Positions 17,697-27,265 of a stretch of DNA of 64,000 nucleotides are shown one piece after another. Every line of letters starts with the position of its first letter. Within the stretch, counting starts at the first letter, position 1. Location: contig NZ_FNFU01000005.1 of the NCBI RefSeq assembly GCF_900101115.1, positions 124,001 through 188,000 of the forward strand, read 5' to 3'. The notes under the pieces are model-generated. The model made no database searches. It saw only the letters and a list, made by a program, of their open reading frames with translations, and was not told the DNA's origin. Made by a program: the position numbers and the translations under genes. This DNA comes from Cryobacterium psychrotolerans. GTDB taxonomy: Bacteria > Actinomycetota > Actinomycetes > Actinomycetales > Microbacteriaceae.

Positions 17697-18803
17697 CTAG
17701 CTCAACCACTCGAAGTAGAACGTGCCTACCCCAACCGCAATGAGCACACCGGCAATAATCCAGAACCGCACGACGATGGTTACCTCGCCCCATCCCATCA
17801 ACTCGAAGCTGTGGTGGATCGGGGTCATGGGAAAGATGCGCTTGCCGTGCGTGGCTTTGAAGTACGCGCGCTGGATGATGACCGAGCCGGCTTCGATGAC
17901 GAACAGGCCCCCGATCAGAATGAGGAGCAGTTCGGTGTGGGTCTCAATGGCAAGGGCGCACAGTGCCCCGCCGAGACCCAGCGAGCCGGTGTCGCCCATG
18001 ATGATCTTGGCTGGACTGGTGTTCCACCACAGGAACCCGATGAGAGCACCGCAGATCGCCGCAGCGACGATCGCAAGCGATAACGGATCGTTCGTTGTAT
18101 AGCACTTGTCCAAATCGTCCGGGTTGATGGTGGGGCTGAAGCAGGACTGGTTGAACTGCCAGAAACCGATGAGCATATACGAGCCGACCGCGAGGATGGA
18201 TGCCCCGGTCGCGAGCCCATCGAGGCCGTCCGCAAGGTTCACCCCGTTGGTTGTGGCCGTTGCAAGGAAGTTGATCCAGATCAGGTAGGCGATGACCCCG
18301 ACCGCGGGTACGGCGGTCGCGATTCGAGCGAGGTCGAGCGCGGGAATGTCGCGGAAGGCCGAGATGGCCATCGATGCCGGAGCGTGACCACCCGTGGTCG
18401 GGACTTGAAGGGCGAGCAGACCGAAGGCGGACGCGACCACCGTCTGTCCTGCGATCTTGGCCCACCCGCCGAGCCCGAGGCTGCGTTGGTGATGCACTTT
18501 GAGGAAGTCGTCGACGAAACCAACGCCAGCCATGCCTATGAACATGAAAAGTACGAGCAGTGAGGATGCCGAGATGCCCTCGCCGCCGTTGACGATCGCC
18601 GAGACGAAGAATCCGAACAGCGTCGCAAGGAGGATGACAATGCCGCCCATTGAGGGCGTTCCACGCTTGGTGTGATGCAACTTGGGACCGTCATCGCGGA
18701 CGAACTGGCCGAGTTCGAGCCGCTTGAACAAACGGACAAACAGCGGTGTCAGAAAAAGCGAGAAGGCAAGGGCAAGACCGCCGGCCGTTAGTAAAGTCCC
18801 CAC
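17697..18803 (-). CDS. mraY: Phospho-N-acetylmuramoyl-pentapeptide transferase MraY
   Basis: Integral-membrane enzyme that joins phospho-MurNAc-pentapeptide to undecaprenyl phosphate to make lipid I. It has 368 residues from the GTG at 18803, where MraY proteins normally begin (GTLLTAGG). About ten membrane segments are visible. Catalytic motifs are [19 protein letters not shown] and [11 protein letters not shown]. The usual C-terminal HHH signature reads [13 protein letters not shown], with Ser for the third His. The gene stands alone, far from any mur/fts cluster in the window, and is followed by the IS-disturbed region. It could be a second copy. Confidence 0.92.
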   Translation of the reverse strand: MGTLLTAGGLALAFSLFLTPLFVRLFKRLELGQFVRDDGPKLHHTKRGTPSMGGIVILLATLFGFFVSAIVNGGEGISASSLLVLFMFIGMAGVGFVDDFLKVHHQRSLGLGGWAKIAGQTVVASAFGLLALQVPTTGGHAPASMAISAFRDIPALDLARIATAVPAVGVIAYLIWINFLATATTNGVNLADGLDGLATGASILAVGSYMLIGFWQFNQSCFSPTINPDDLDKCYTTNDPLSLAIVAAAICGALIGFLWWNTSPAKIIMGDTGSLGLGGALCALAIETHTELLLILIGGLFVIEAGSVIIQRAYFKATHGKRIFPMTPIHHSFELMGWGEVTIVVRFWIIAGVLIAVGVGTFYFEWLS

Positions 18804-19026
18804 CGCGCCAGTCTGGCAGGGGGCCGCCCACATGCCGGTCAGGCGGGGCCGAAGCGGCTTGCGTGATCCACGGTTAGGGGGCGGACGGCGCCTGGCCGTT
18901 GCGAGGGTGCCCGAAAGCGGAACCGCTACCGGGACGGTTCATGGCGATCGGTGCGTCCGGTAGCGACGTCGGTGGAGACACTTCGTCGGTCGACTGCCAT
19001 ACTGGGCTCGGCGGGGAGGGGACCTG

Positions 19027-19875
19027 ATGCCACGACTGGCGACATCCGTTCTGGGGAGCATCGCTCTGGTGCTGGGACTGGTGGCCTGCTCGCCCCCGAC
19101 AACCGAGACTCCACCGGTCGACACCGATGCCCACAGTGCTGCGCCCGTCCCGCCAGCCCCGTCCGACCGCGCGGCCAACGTCGTCATCCCCGACGGTGTC
19201 ATCGGCACGGCCGAGCTCACGTCGGTCTCAAGGGACAACACCGTCTCCGGAACCGTCGTGGTCACGGCGGGAGGCGGCGGGTTCGACGTCGCACTGAAGG
19301 ACTTCCGCTCGGACGTTCCCGGAGACGTGCAACTGTTCTTCAGTCCCTGGTCGGAGACCACGACCTGCCTGGCCGACATGTACAGCTTCTCGTTCGGCAA
19401 CCTCTCCACGGACGCCGATCAGCCCGGGCTGAGCCTGGGCAACAGGGACTCCTCCCGGGGCGACCCCAGTTATTTTCTGACCGCCGTCATCACCGCGAAC
19501 GCCCTGAGCACGACCGATCCTGACGGCTGCGTGCTCACTCCCCGGGCGGTCGGCACGATAACCTGGGACGTGCCGGACACCCGGCCCGGGCTGCTCGCCG
19601 TCGATACCGGCGCCCGCTTCGGCGCCGGAGGCGCCACCGCCACCGCCACCGCCACCGCCACCGCCACCGCCACCGCCACCGCCGATGGTGCCCCGCTCTC
19701 CTACCGCGCGGTCGCCGGCGACACGCTCAACGACATCGCCGACCGCTTCGGCATCACGTTCGACGACCTCGGGTTCCTCAACCCGCTCACGAGCCGCCAG
19801 CTCCAGGCCGGCGACGATCTGAACCTCCGGGTGGCGCTGCGCGGCGGCGGCTCGGTCCCGCCGCCCTGGGCCTGA
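19027..19875 (+). CDS. Secreted lipoprotein with LysM domain
   Basis: Predicted cell-envelope lipoprotein of 282 residues. The signal peptide ends in the lipobox LVAC (Cys22 region of GLVACSPP). A central domain of unknown function spans about residues 55-190. An Ala-Thr linker is coded by a (GCCACC)8 repeat, and a C-terminal LysM domain (YRAVAGDTLNDIADRFGIT...LQAGDDLNLR) probably binds peptidoglycan. GGGGAGGGGA precedes the ATG. It stands alone on the plus strand. Confidence 0.8.
   Translation: MPRLATSVLGSIALVLGLVACSPPTTETPPVDTDAHSAAPVPPAPSDRAANVVIPDGVIGTAELTSVSRDNTVSGTVVVTAGGGGFDVALKDFRSDVPGDVQLFFSPWSETTTCLADMYSFSFGNLSTDADQPGLSLGNRDSSRGDPSYFLTAVITANALSTTDPDGCVLTPRAVGTITWDVPDTRPGLLAVDTGARFGAGGATATATATATATATATADGAPLSYRAVAGDTLNDIADRFGITFDDLGFLNPLTSRQLQAGDDLNLRVALRGGGSVPPPWA
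19633..19680. repeat. Hexanucleotide tandem repeat (GCCACC)8 in a lipoprotein gene
   Basis: Eight perfect 6-bp units code for eight Ala-Thr pairs between the central domain and the LysM domain. Gain or loss of units keeps the frame and would change only the linker length. Confidence 0.9.
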
Positions 19876-19902
19876 CCGCCGCTCCAGGGCATGAACCGCC
19901 GC

Positions 19903-20409
19903 TCAGGGGACAGTGGCGATTAGGGGCCTTCCGCGAACCATTCTGATTTCCCGAACATTGCCGAAGTGCTCGTCAATTTTGTCGGTTCCGTCTGGCGAGA
20001 ACCCATTCCGGGCATAGAAAGCGTGTGCTCGAGGATTGTCGTCCAAGACCCAGAGTGAGGCCCCTCGACCGCCAAGGGCGACATCGAGGAGCTCCTGGCC
20101 AAGCCCTGACCCGTGGTGCGCGGCGAGCAGGTAAAGGCTGCCAAGCTCAAGATCCCTAACCGGCAGGCCTTCGCGCGGAGGACCCGTCGAGGCGAAACCG
20201 ACGATATGCCCTTCAAGCTCCGCTACCCACAATTCGCCGAAGTTCGCTGTCAGGAACCGGGTCCACATCTTGGCCCGCTCGCTGGCGGGGAAGCTCTCGA
20301 TAACACCTTCGGGAAATACGCCTGAATAGGTTTGGACATGCGCCTCGTAATGGACATGACCGATCTCGTCCACGTCCCCCAGTGATGCTTTCCTCACAGC
20401 GCCAGCCAT
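19903..20409 (-). CDS. GNAT-family N-acetyltransferase
   Basis: Predicted acetyl-CoA-dependent N-acetyltransferase of 168 residues, substrate unknown. The first strand and helix read VRKASLGDVDEIGHVHYEAH. Motif A is LGSLYLLAAHHGSGLGQELL, matching the acetyl-CoA pyrophosphate loop (Q/RxxGxG/A). Motif B is SLWVLDDNPRAHAFYARNGF. It is the first of four GNAT genes or remnants within 3.3 kb. Confidence 0.88.
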   Translation of the reverse strand: MAGAVRKASLGDVDEIGHVHYEAHVQTYSGVFPEGVIESFPASERAKMWTRFLTANFGELWVAELEGHIVGFASTGPPREGLPVRDLELGSLYLLAAHHGSGLGQELLDVALGGRGASLWVLDDNPRAHAFYARNGFSPDGTDKIDEHFGNVREIRMVRGRPLIATVP

Positions 20410-20765
20410 AGGGACAGGCTAACCACCGATCAACGTTGGAAATCTCCCAACACGCGCGATGGACGCCGACCTGCTGAGCTCCCGATGCTGCCCGCATGCG
20501 GGACCCTCACGGATACAGATTCGCTCCCAGGTCATCAGGTCGCAGAAGAGCCGCTGGGGTCTCGCTTGGGAACACCTAACGGGATCGTCCCAGGCGCACG
20601 TGAATGCTGTGTTGAGGCATCGGCCATCGAGACGATGCCACAGAGTCATCAACGGCACTGCTGGCGTGATCAGTGAGTCGCTGCTCTCGCCGCGTCCGGT
20701 GCCCCCATCCTCTGCCGGCGCCGTTATTGCCTTGTCCTGCAGGGCTTGGCTGTAATACTGAGCGA
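20410..20765. other. Gene-free stretch
   Basis: No supported coding region, RNA or repeat was found between the two divergent acetyltransferase genes. Confidence 0.4.
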
Positions 20766-21365
20766 GTGACTGATGAGGCGCTTGCGGCGAAGGCCGAGAC
20801 GGACGGCTTGACCCCGACCACCAGAACTCCTCGTTTGGCGTTGCTCAGGCCGACTGTCAACGACCTCGATGAGTTGTTCCAGATGTATTCGGACCCGCGG
20901 CTTGCGGAAGCTGATCCGCTGATTGCTCACCCCTCGATCGCATATACCGAGAGCGCCCTGGAGCGCTAGATTGCGAATTGGGCGCGTGACGGGCACGGAC
21001 TGTGGGTATTGCGAACCCTGCATGACCTGGGTCCGGGTGAATTCATCGGTGTTGGAGGGTGCAACTTGCTCTCTGAAACTGCGTGGAACTTATCGTTCAG
21101 CTTGCGACCCTCAGCCTGGGGGCACGGCTACGCCCAGGAGGCCGCTGCGTCGGGAATCGCTCAGGCGCTAGCGGTGCGTCCCCACCTGCCCATCACTGCT
21201 GTCGTGGCGCGAGGAAACATCCGTTCTCACCGCGCGGTTGAGCGAGCCGGGTTGCAGAGAATGTGGCAGGGGCCGGATAGCCACGATCCCAACCCAGCGG
21301 CAATAATGACGCTGTACTCGGATCGGGCGCTAGCCGATGAACAGATCAGTTGGCTTACTAGCTGA
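20766..21365 (+). pseudogene. GNAT acetyltransferase interrupted by an in-frame amber codon
   Basis: A single frame from the GTG at 20766 to the stop at 21365 encodes a complete RimJ/RimL-type acetyltransferase of about 199 residues, except for a TAG at 20967-20969 (ALER-stop-IANWARDG). Before the stop is TPRLALLRPTVNDLDELFQM. After it are the family features GEFIGVGGCNLL, LRPSAWGHGYAQEAA and NIRSHRAVERAGLQRMW. A CAG-to-TAG change explains it. Without readthrough the product would be a 67-residue fragment. Confidence 0.8.
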
Positions 21366-21492
21366 CGTCATGGTTATTTGACACGTCAGGTCAGCGAGAC
21401 ACTGTGAGCGGCCATCTACGCGCTACAGCTCAGAAGGGATCGCAGAGGAACCCTCAACGGGAACGGGCATCGCTCTCTGTGGCGTCGCGCTT

Positions 21493-22152
21493 CTACCCCA
21501 GCAGTTGGCTTCGCACTGGTTCGAATCCGTTGACGGCCAATTCCCATTCCGGCCTGACTAACGATTCGCTCGTGAGCCGGAAGTGAATCTCGTCATTGAC
21601 CTGCCCCGCGCGCCGAGAGGCGCGGTGGACTCCGTTTGGAACGTACCCAACTGCCTTCGAAACCCCAATGGAAGCAGCGTTCCACGCAGCCGCGCTTGTC
21701 TCGGCAAAGTCGGCACCCAAGTAGTCGAATGCGAACATAAGCATCGCTGCCCGCATCTCCTTTCCGAGACCGTTCCCCTGTGACTCCCTCGTGAGCCAGG
21801 AACCGGTCTCGACCGTCTTACGGGTCGAGAAAGCGACAGCCGACAGGTCCTGTGACCCGATTACTCGTCCGTCTAGAAGAACCGCAAAGGCTACATGCCA
21901 ATTGTCTTGCGCAACCTTGGTGCGCAGCATCCACTGGTACTGGGCAAGGTTGCGAACCAGATCGCCCTTCGGTGCGTCAGTCCACGGAACCCCGAACGGC
22001 ATCACCGCAGGGTCATGGATCCCTGCCACTGCGGCGTCAGCCAGACCTGCAAGATCTTCATCTCTCATTGGCCGCAGCGTAAGGCGCGGGGTCCGAAGGG
22101 TCAGATCGAACAACGGCCAGATTTCGCTGAGGTTGGGCATGGGGCTCACCAT
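21493..22152 (-). CDS. GNAT-family N-acetyltransferase (RimJ/RimL type)
   Basis: Predicted N-acetyltransferase of 219 residues; a second Met at 22140 is also possible. The typical RimJ/RimL start reads LRTPRLTLRPMRDEDLAGLA. The motif A loop is LTRESQGNGLGKEMRAAM, and NAASIGVSKAVGY follows. Substrate unknown. It is adjacent to, and on the same strand as, the VOC-family gene. Confidence 0.88.
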   Translation of the reverse strand: MVSPMPNLSEIWPLFDLTLRTPRLTLRPMRDEDLAGLADAAVAGIHDPAVMPFGVPWTDAPKGDLVRNLAQYQWMLRTKVAQDNWHVAFAVLLDGRVIGSQDLSAVAFSTRKTVETGSWLTRESQGNGLGKEMRAAMLMFAFDYLGADFAETSAAAWNAASIGVSKAVGYVPNGVHRASRRAGQVNDEIHFRLTSESLVRPEWELAVNGFEPVRSQLLG

Positions 22153-22169
22153 AGCGAACCCTTACTGGG

Positions 22170-22562
22170 TCAGGATGCGCCCACTACCTCGACTTTGAAG
22201 CCAGCTTCGTTCTCGAGGTAAACGGCGTAGTGGTCGGGGCCTCCTGCGTGGGGGTAACGATCCGCGTACAGGGAGCTCCAGCCGTGGCCTGGTGCTTCTC
22301 CAGCCAAGTGGTCGATGTCAGCCGGGGCGCCTCCGTGAAGCGCGACGTGGTTCAATCCGGGGAGCCTCCGGTCATGTGTGTCACCCGAGAGGGCCGGCGG
22401 TCGCGTGGTCACGAGGTAGACGTCGCCGCATCGCCAAGAGGTGCCGTTGTCCCACTCCTGATCGACCGACCATCCGAGCTGCGCGAGAAGCCAGCCCCAA
22501 GATTTTCGAGCGCTGTCGAGGTCACCGACCCAAATCTCAATGTGATGCAACCCAAATGCCAT
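22170..22562 (-). CDS. VOC-family (glyoxalase/bleomycin-resistance fold) protein
   Basis: Small metal-binding or ligand-binding protein of 130 residues. It starts FGLHHIEIWVGDLDSARKSW, has LNHVALHGG in the middle and ends DHYAVYLENEAGFKVEVV, the paired beta-alpha-beta-beta-beta pattern of the vicinal-oxygen-chelate fold. The ATG at 22562 starts exactly at the first strand and is preferred to 22631. Members include lyases, dioxygenases and antibiotic-binding proteins; which one this is cannot be told. Confidence 0.82.
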   Translation of the reverse strand: MAFGLHHIEIWVGDLDSARKSWGWLLAQLGWSVDQEWDNGTSWRCGDVYLVTTRPPALSGDTHDRRLPGLNHVALHGGAPADIDHLAGEAPGHGWSSLYADRYPHAGGPDHYAVYLENEAGFKVEVVGAS

Positions 22563-22696
22563 GTGGCCATCGTTCCACGGGCGGTGCGGATCTTCGCCCC
22601 AACACGGGAACCGCTTGCGGGCGTCTCCCATACTTTGCCCCGGCCAAGCTTGGATGTCGCAGAGCTCGCCAGATTAGGATCGGGCAGACTAACAAG

Positions 22697-23164
22697 ATGA
22701 CCGAAATCGTGGTGCGCGAGGCCGAACCGTTCGAGACGGAAGCTGTCGCGGGATTGCGCTGGCGCTGGGTTGTTGAGCGGGGTGGAATCCCGGTCACAAC
22801 TCGGGAGGAGTTCGTAGACTCCTTGCTGGCTTTCGCCGCCGAGCACGAGCGCACCCACCACCGTGTCGTGGCTGTGCGCAATGGAATCGTCGTCGGCATG
22901 GCCTGGCTGGCTGTCCTGCCTCGAGTGCCAAGTCCTCGCGCCACCAATCGCGCTTCCGGAGATGTGCAGTGCGTGTACGTCGTCCCCGAAGAACGCAACT
23001 CTAACGTCGGCAGCAAAATGATGGACGCCATTCTGGACAAGGCTCGACAGCTCAACCTCGAGCACGTCACTGTGCATTCAAGCCCAGAGGCCATCCGCCT
23101 GTACGAACGCAATGGGTTCACGGCTACTTCGCGACTCTTGTTCGCTGATTTCGCGGGTCGCTGA
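22697..23164 (+). CDS. GNAT-family N-acetyltransferase
   Basis: Predicted acetyltransferase of 155 residues. It reads EIVVREAEPFETEAVAGLRW, RVVAVRNGIVVGMAWL, the motif A region VQCVYVVPEERNSNVGSKMM and the motif B region VHSSPEAIRLYERNGFTA. The glycines of the CoA loop are reduced (ERNSNVGSK). The ATG at 22697 is chosen because it starts the first beta strand; the open frame further upstream is antisense to the VOC gene. Confidence 0.85.
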   Translation: MTEIVVREAEPFETEAVAGLRWRWVVERGGIPVTTREEFVDSLLAFAAEHERTHHRVVAVRNGIVVGMAWLAVLPRVPSPRATNRASGDVQCVYVVPEERNSNVGSKMMDAILDKARQLNLEHVTVHSSPEAIRLYERNGFTATSRLLFADFAGR

Positions 23165-23246
23165 GCCCTTTGCGCTTCACAGGGGCCGTGGCGCCCCAGT
23201 GAGACTGCCCTTATCCGGTCGCGGCGCCTGCGACGGTCGGGGGCAC

Positions 23247-23729
23247 CTACCTGGCTAGTTCGAACCCGTTCAAGCTGGACTCTGTGTCGTCAATGACTCG
23301 ATCTATCCATTCGAATCGATGTAGTTCTTTGATTTCGACTGGCCAGAACCAGCCGACATCGGACAATTCCCCTGCTTCGATAACGGGCGGCCCCTCGGCT
23401 AGGCGGCAGATGTATGCGGTCGTCACATAGCTCACCACGTCCCCGTTCGGATACTCGTTGGTCAAGTCGGCGCCACCGTAGCTATCGACGACGGCGAGAA
23501 TGTCGATCGTGAGACCGAGCTCCTCCGTTACTTCCCTGAGGAGGGCAGCGCGGGGATCCTCAAGCGGTTCGATGCCACCGCCGACGAAACCCCACCTATC
23601 TCCCGCCACGTGCCGAGCAAGGAGATAACGGCCGGCACCGTCGATGATCACCGCGGTCACTCCGGGCAGGATCAGAAGTTGGGACCCGATGAGACTGCGA
23701 ATCGCACTGACGTACTCGGAGAGTGGCAT
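23247..23729 (-). CDS. NUDIX hydrolase
   Basis: Predicted nucleoside-diphosphate-linked-moiety hydrolase of 160 residues. The complete Nudix box is GGIEPLEDPRAALLREVTEE followed by LGL. The strand before it (TAVIIDGAGRYLLARHVAGDRWGFVGG) is typical of the fold. The substrate could be an oxidised nucleotide, a sugar nucleotide or a coenzyme; the sequence does not decide. It stands alone on the minus strand. Confidence 0.92.
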   Translation of the reverse strand: MPLSEYVSAIRSLIGSQLLILPGVTAVIIDGAGRYLLARHVAGDRWGFVGGGIEPLEDPRAALLREVTEELGLTIDILAVVDSYGGADLTNEYPNGDVVSYVTTAYICRLAEGPPVIEAGELSDVGWFWPVEIKELHRFEWIDRVIDDTESSLNGFELAR

Positions 23730-23964
23730 AGGACTCAGGCTAGGACACCGCTCCTGAATGTGGTCTCAAGTCCGTCGGCACTTCGTGCGAACCTCGGGAC
23801 GGCTCCGCACACTGCTCGGATGTCAGCCCGTGACGTCGACCGAGCCAGGTTTCAGCGCGGAACCCAAGGGCGTTGACCGGCGACTGCACTTCCGCAAGTG
23901 AGCCTTTGTGAAGCGGAGCATGAATTTCGAAGATCGAGGACGTACCCGCCAGTATGGTGTGACG

Positions 23965-24528
23965 ATGTCGACTTTCGTTCGTGCACGGTCCAATTCAGAC
24001 AGTGCGCCTGTCGCGGTCATTCTTCCCGGCGCTGGCTACACAGCAATGGGCCCCCTCCTCTACTGGTGCGGAGAGATGCTGGCACAAGAGGGATGGCACG
24101 TGCAAGGCGTCGAATGGACAGTTGACGCCAGAGCGCTCAGCGATCCGCAGGCGTTCGTTGAGCAGGCCGTCGCTGAAGCTTTCGACGCTGCACCTCAGTC
24201 GTCGCGGCGGCTCATCGTCGCCAAGTCGCTCGGCTGCTTTGCCCTTCCGTGGGCGCGCCGCAACGGCATACCTGGCGTCTGGCTGACACCCGTGGTGACT
24301 AATGAGGACGTGCGACTGGCGCTAATCGAGGCCTCCGCCGCCGATATGGCAGTGGGCGGTGATGCTGACGCCGCATGGCTCCCCGAGGCGATCGCGAACA
24401 CACGGGCGAACGTGATCTCGGTGCCGAAGGCAGACCATTCATTGGCTATTCCCGGAGATTGGCGCGGCTCGCTCACCGCCCAGACAGCAATATTCGAGAC
24501 CATCGCGAATCACCTCACGACGACCTAG
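23965..24528 (+). CDS. Small alpha/beta-hydrolase-fold protein
   Basis: Predicted hydrolase of 187 residues from the ATG at 23965; an upstream ATG at 23908 is possible. The oxyanion region reads VILPGAGYTAMGP, the nucleophile elbow VAKSLGCFALP (Ser in KSLG), and a likely catalytic His lies in PKADHSLAIPGDW. It is shorter than classical hydrolases and lacks a cap domain. Substrate unknown. Confidence 0.75.
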   Translation: MSTFVRARSNSDSAPVAVILPGAGYTAMGPLLYWCGEMLAQEGWHVQGVEWTVDARALSDPQAFVEQAVAEAFDAAPQSSRRLIVAKSLGCFALPWARRNGIPGVWLTPVVTNEDVRLALIEASAADMAVGGDADAAWLPEAIANTRANVISVPKADHSLAIPGDWRGSLTAQTAIFETIANHLTTT

Positions 24529-24756
24529 GAGCGACATCTCAGAGCGTGATCCCACCGCAAGGGACCCCAGCTTGAGTTCAATCACTGCCCGAAAGCAGGA
24601 CTCTCAGCGGGCGCAAGCCGGACGGCTACTGCGACATTTCAACGCAAAGATGCGACCTGCCACGACCATGCCTGCGGTGTCCCAGAGGAAGGATCACCGA
24701 CCAGATCAGACGAAACTCCCGTAAGCCGGACTCGGAACTCGAAAAGCTCTGCCAGC

Positions 24757-27171
24757 TCACCTCGAAGCTTGTCCGACTGTGCGCGATCGTACCCGCGCTA
24801 TGTCGGCGTGGAGAATTCCAGATGGCCCGGCCCAATCCCAACCAGCACTTGAAGGCACTTGCTTCCATTGATCATCGAGATAGTCAGCGATGAGTTGGGC
24901 TCTCTCGACACGTTCGACGAGCGTGTGGGTATCCCGGACACGCGCACGTACTTCATCATCCAAGATCGGCAAGTCAACAGAGACCGCGTCTATATAAGTG
25001 AACTTGTCAGCCAGCGCCTTGTAACAGTAGGCGCCGACGGTCGTAATTCGGAACACTTCGTCATCGGTCTTACGACCATATTTTCTAGTCGAGTCAAGCA
25101 GCCGAAACCGCAGCGAGTACTCCAGCGCGTCTGAGACCTGCGCGGGCTCAAAGCCCATTGCCTGCAGGTACGAATACACATCGTGACCCGACACGTATCC
25201 ATGTTCTGTTTCTAGCTCTCCGGCCTTCTGAATGTAAGCGAGGCAGAGCGGAATGAGGAAGTGCTCTTTTGCATCGCGACGCGTCAACCGAAAGAGGTTG
25301 GGAATCGGAGATGAGTCCGGATCATAATATCGATAGTCGCCAAACATCATCGAACGAAGAAATTCGTGGATAGGGATGGTGTAACTCCCAGACCGTCTCT
25401 GAACGTCGATGATTTTCTCGGTGTCTATGTGTCCGCTACCCACGAAGTCGGTGACAAATTGCAGCGCCATGCGCATGTTGCCTCCAGCGAGATTGTCGAC
25501 GAGCCTCATTAGCTGGTCGTTGGTTCGAAAGTTCTCCGCCAGCGTTGTAAGGAAGACCTCAAGGCTGTCGCTGTTCACTTTGATGCCGTTGGGGAACGAG
25601 CCAAGGCGACCGCTGCTCTGCAACTGCCGAAGAGCAAACTCCACGCGTAACCGCAACATCACGTCCGTGCGAGGCGGTGAGATAGTGAACACCCGCGGGT
25701 GATAACCAGAAATTGCTCCTTCGCGCTCGGAGAGATAGAAGGTTTCTGGGCGCAACGTGACGAACACAGTAGCCGGCCATGACTGGGCCAATTCGTTTGC
25801 AATCAGGAAGACTTGGTTCTGATCTTCACCGCTTCGCTGGTCCACGTTGTCGAGGAAGATCACAATCTGGCGGCGCCATGACTTTCTGATCCACGCGAGG
25901 CTCTTCTCGATGTAGCTTGCGCGGTCCAAAATCGCGTTCTGTATGAACTGAATTCGTGCGCTGGCGTAGGCGGTCGCGTCCACATCCTTGAGAGAGCCCA
26001 AAGGGGATTCGTCGAATAACTTCGTATCCGCGCGCAGAGCGTCTTCTGCAAAGGCCAGGCCCAGGATGTTTGTGTCGTACTTGTCTCGCAATTGTTCAAT
26101 GCAAGCGTCCAAGACATGGTCCGACAAAGCCTTGAGCGTCGATGAAGCTCCGAAGTCGACGTAGATACTTATGCTCTCCCCAAGCACTTCCTTAGCGTCG
26201 ACGTGTATGAGGCGTTCGATGAATGTGCTCTTTCCTGAGCCCACATCGCCCAACAAAATCACAGGTCTGTTGGAGAGGGCTGCTTGCATCACATCGCTCG
26301 TGAAGCCCTTGGTCACTCCTTTTCGATCGCTGGCTTTCTGAACAGAAGCGCCGCCCAATTCCGAAAGCAGCTCATAACGCGCCGCCAGTATCTGCTTACT
26401 CACGTCGGCATATTGGGACAGAGCGCCACTCGAGGCATAGCACTCGCGCAGGAAATCCTCTTGGATGTCTTCTAAATCCTCCAGATCGCCGAGAAATAGG
26501 TCACTCAGTATCTGAAGCCCCGTTTGGATGTCGTTACGACGTTGACTGCCGGGGTAGTTGGGAAGCCGAAACGATAGTGGGTCAGGCGGGAGCGGCACTG
26601 CCGATTGCAGCGTTTGGTAAAGGGTGCGATCTGACATTCCCTGAGGCGAAAGATTGTTCCATAGGACCACGAATTCGTCCTGCATTGATTGCGGGGTTGC
26701 GAAGACAAGAGCACGGCCTTCCAACGGAGCAAGTCCATCCGTTCGGGACGCCAAAAAGATCACCAACTGGTGTCCGTTAAACGCCGAGGCGATTGGAATT
26801 CCCCGCTCCTGGGCGTACCTAGCCGCCTGTTGCAGAGCCTCCTTAAGCGGTTTGCCCGCAGCACCTGAAGCAATGCTCGGAATTGATACGACGCTGGAGG
26901 TCAATCCGACGGGAAGGCTGAACGCTCGTCCGGCTCTCTTAGCTTCCAGGACGAACTGAGCGCCCGACATTCCCACGCAGTAGTTCATGTAACCACTGTC
27001 AGTGTGAAGCTCGTTCTGGACAGCCGCAATCGGCCAGTGAAGGACGTCAGTGAGAAGTTTGTTGATGACACGGAAACGTGTGTCCGCTTCGTTCACGTCG
27101 TCAAGCGCGGCCTCCTCCATGACGGTCACCAGATCCCGCATGGCGGCGTGGCCGCGTTCAAACTTGTCCAT
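24757..27171 (-). CDS. Nuclease-like domain fused to P-loop NTPase (candidate defence protein)
   Basis: Large cytoplasmic protein of 804 residues. The N-terminus (about 20-160) resembles a restriction-endonuclease fold of the HsdR-N type: Glu54, then Asn63 where an Asp is expected (MNYCV), then Glu76 and Lys78 in FVLEAKRAG. Next comes a P-loop NTPase with Walker A GDVGSGKST (308-316) and Walker B IVIFLDNVD (436-444), of the KAP/STAND class, with a sensor-like TVFVTLRPETF. The C-terminal 250 residues look like winged-helix repeats. It is a single-gene unit with AT-richer sequence than its neighbours, suggesting transfer. A role in phage defence is inferred from this architecture. Confidence 0.65.
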   Translation of the reverse strand: MDKFERGHAAMRDLVTVMEEAALDDVNEADTRFRVINKLLTDVLHWPIAAVQNELHTDSGYMNYCVGMSGAQFVLEAKRAGRAFSLPVGLTSSVVSIPSIASGAAGKPLKEALQQAARYAQERGIPIASAFNGHQLVIFLASRTDGLAPLEGRALVFATPQSMQDEFVVLWNNLSPQGMSDRTLYQTLQSAVPLPPDPLSFRLPNYPGSQRRNDIQTGLQILSDLFLGDLEDLEDIQEDFLRECYASSGALSQYADVSKQILAARYELLSELGGASVQKASDRKGVTKGFTSDVMQAALSNRPVILLGDVGSGKSTFIERLIHVDAKEVLGESISIYVDFGASSTLKALSDHVLDACIEQLRDKYDTNILGLAFAEDALRADTKLFDESPLGSLKDVDATAYASARIQFIQNAILDRASYIEKSLAWIRKSWRRQIVIFLDNVDQRSGEDQNQVFLIANELAQSWPATVFVTLRPETFYLSEREGAISGYHPRVFTISPPRTDVMLRLRVEFALRQLQSSGRLGSFPNGIKVNSDSLEVFLTTLAENFRTNDQLMRLVDNLAGGNMRMALQFVTDFVGSGHIDTEKIIDVQRRSGSYTIPIHEFLRSMMFGDYRYYDPDSSPIPNLFRLTRRDAKEHFLIPLCLAYIQKAGELETEHGYVSGHDVYSYLQAMGFEPAQVSDALEYSLRFRLLDSTRKYGRKTDDEVFRITTVGAYCYKALADKFTYIDAVSVDLPILDDEVRARVRDTHTLVERVERAQLIADYLDDQWKQVPSSAGWDWAGPSGILHADIARVRSRTVGQASR

Positions 27172-27265
27172 AGGTGAAATCTATCGTTCGGTTGCACGAC
27201 GAGTCGGAGGCTGAGCGGAGGCCGACCAAATGATCCACGATCGCCCGCAAGCCGGACCCTCAGCG

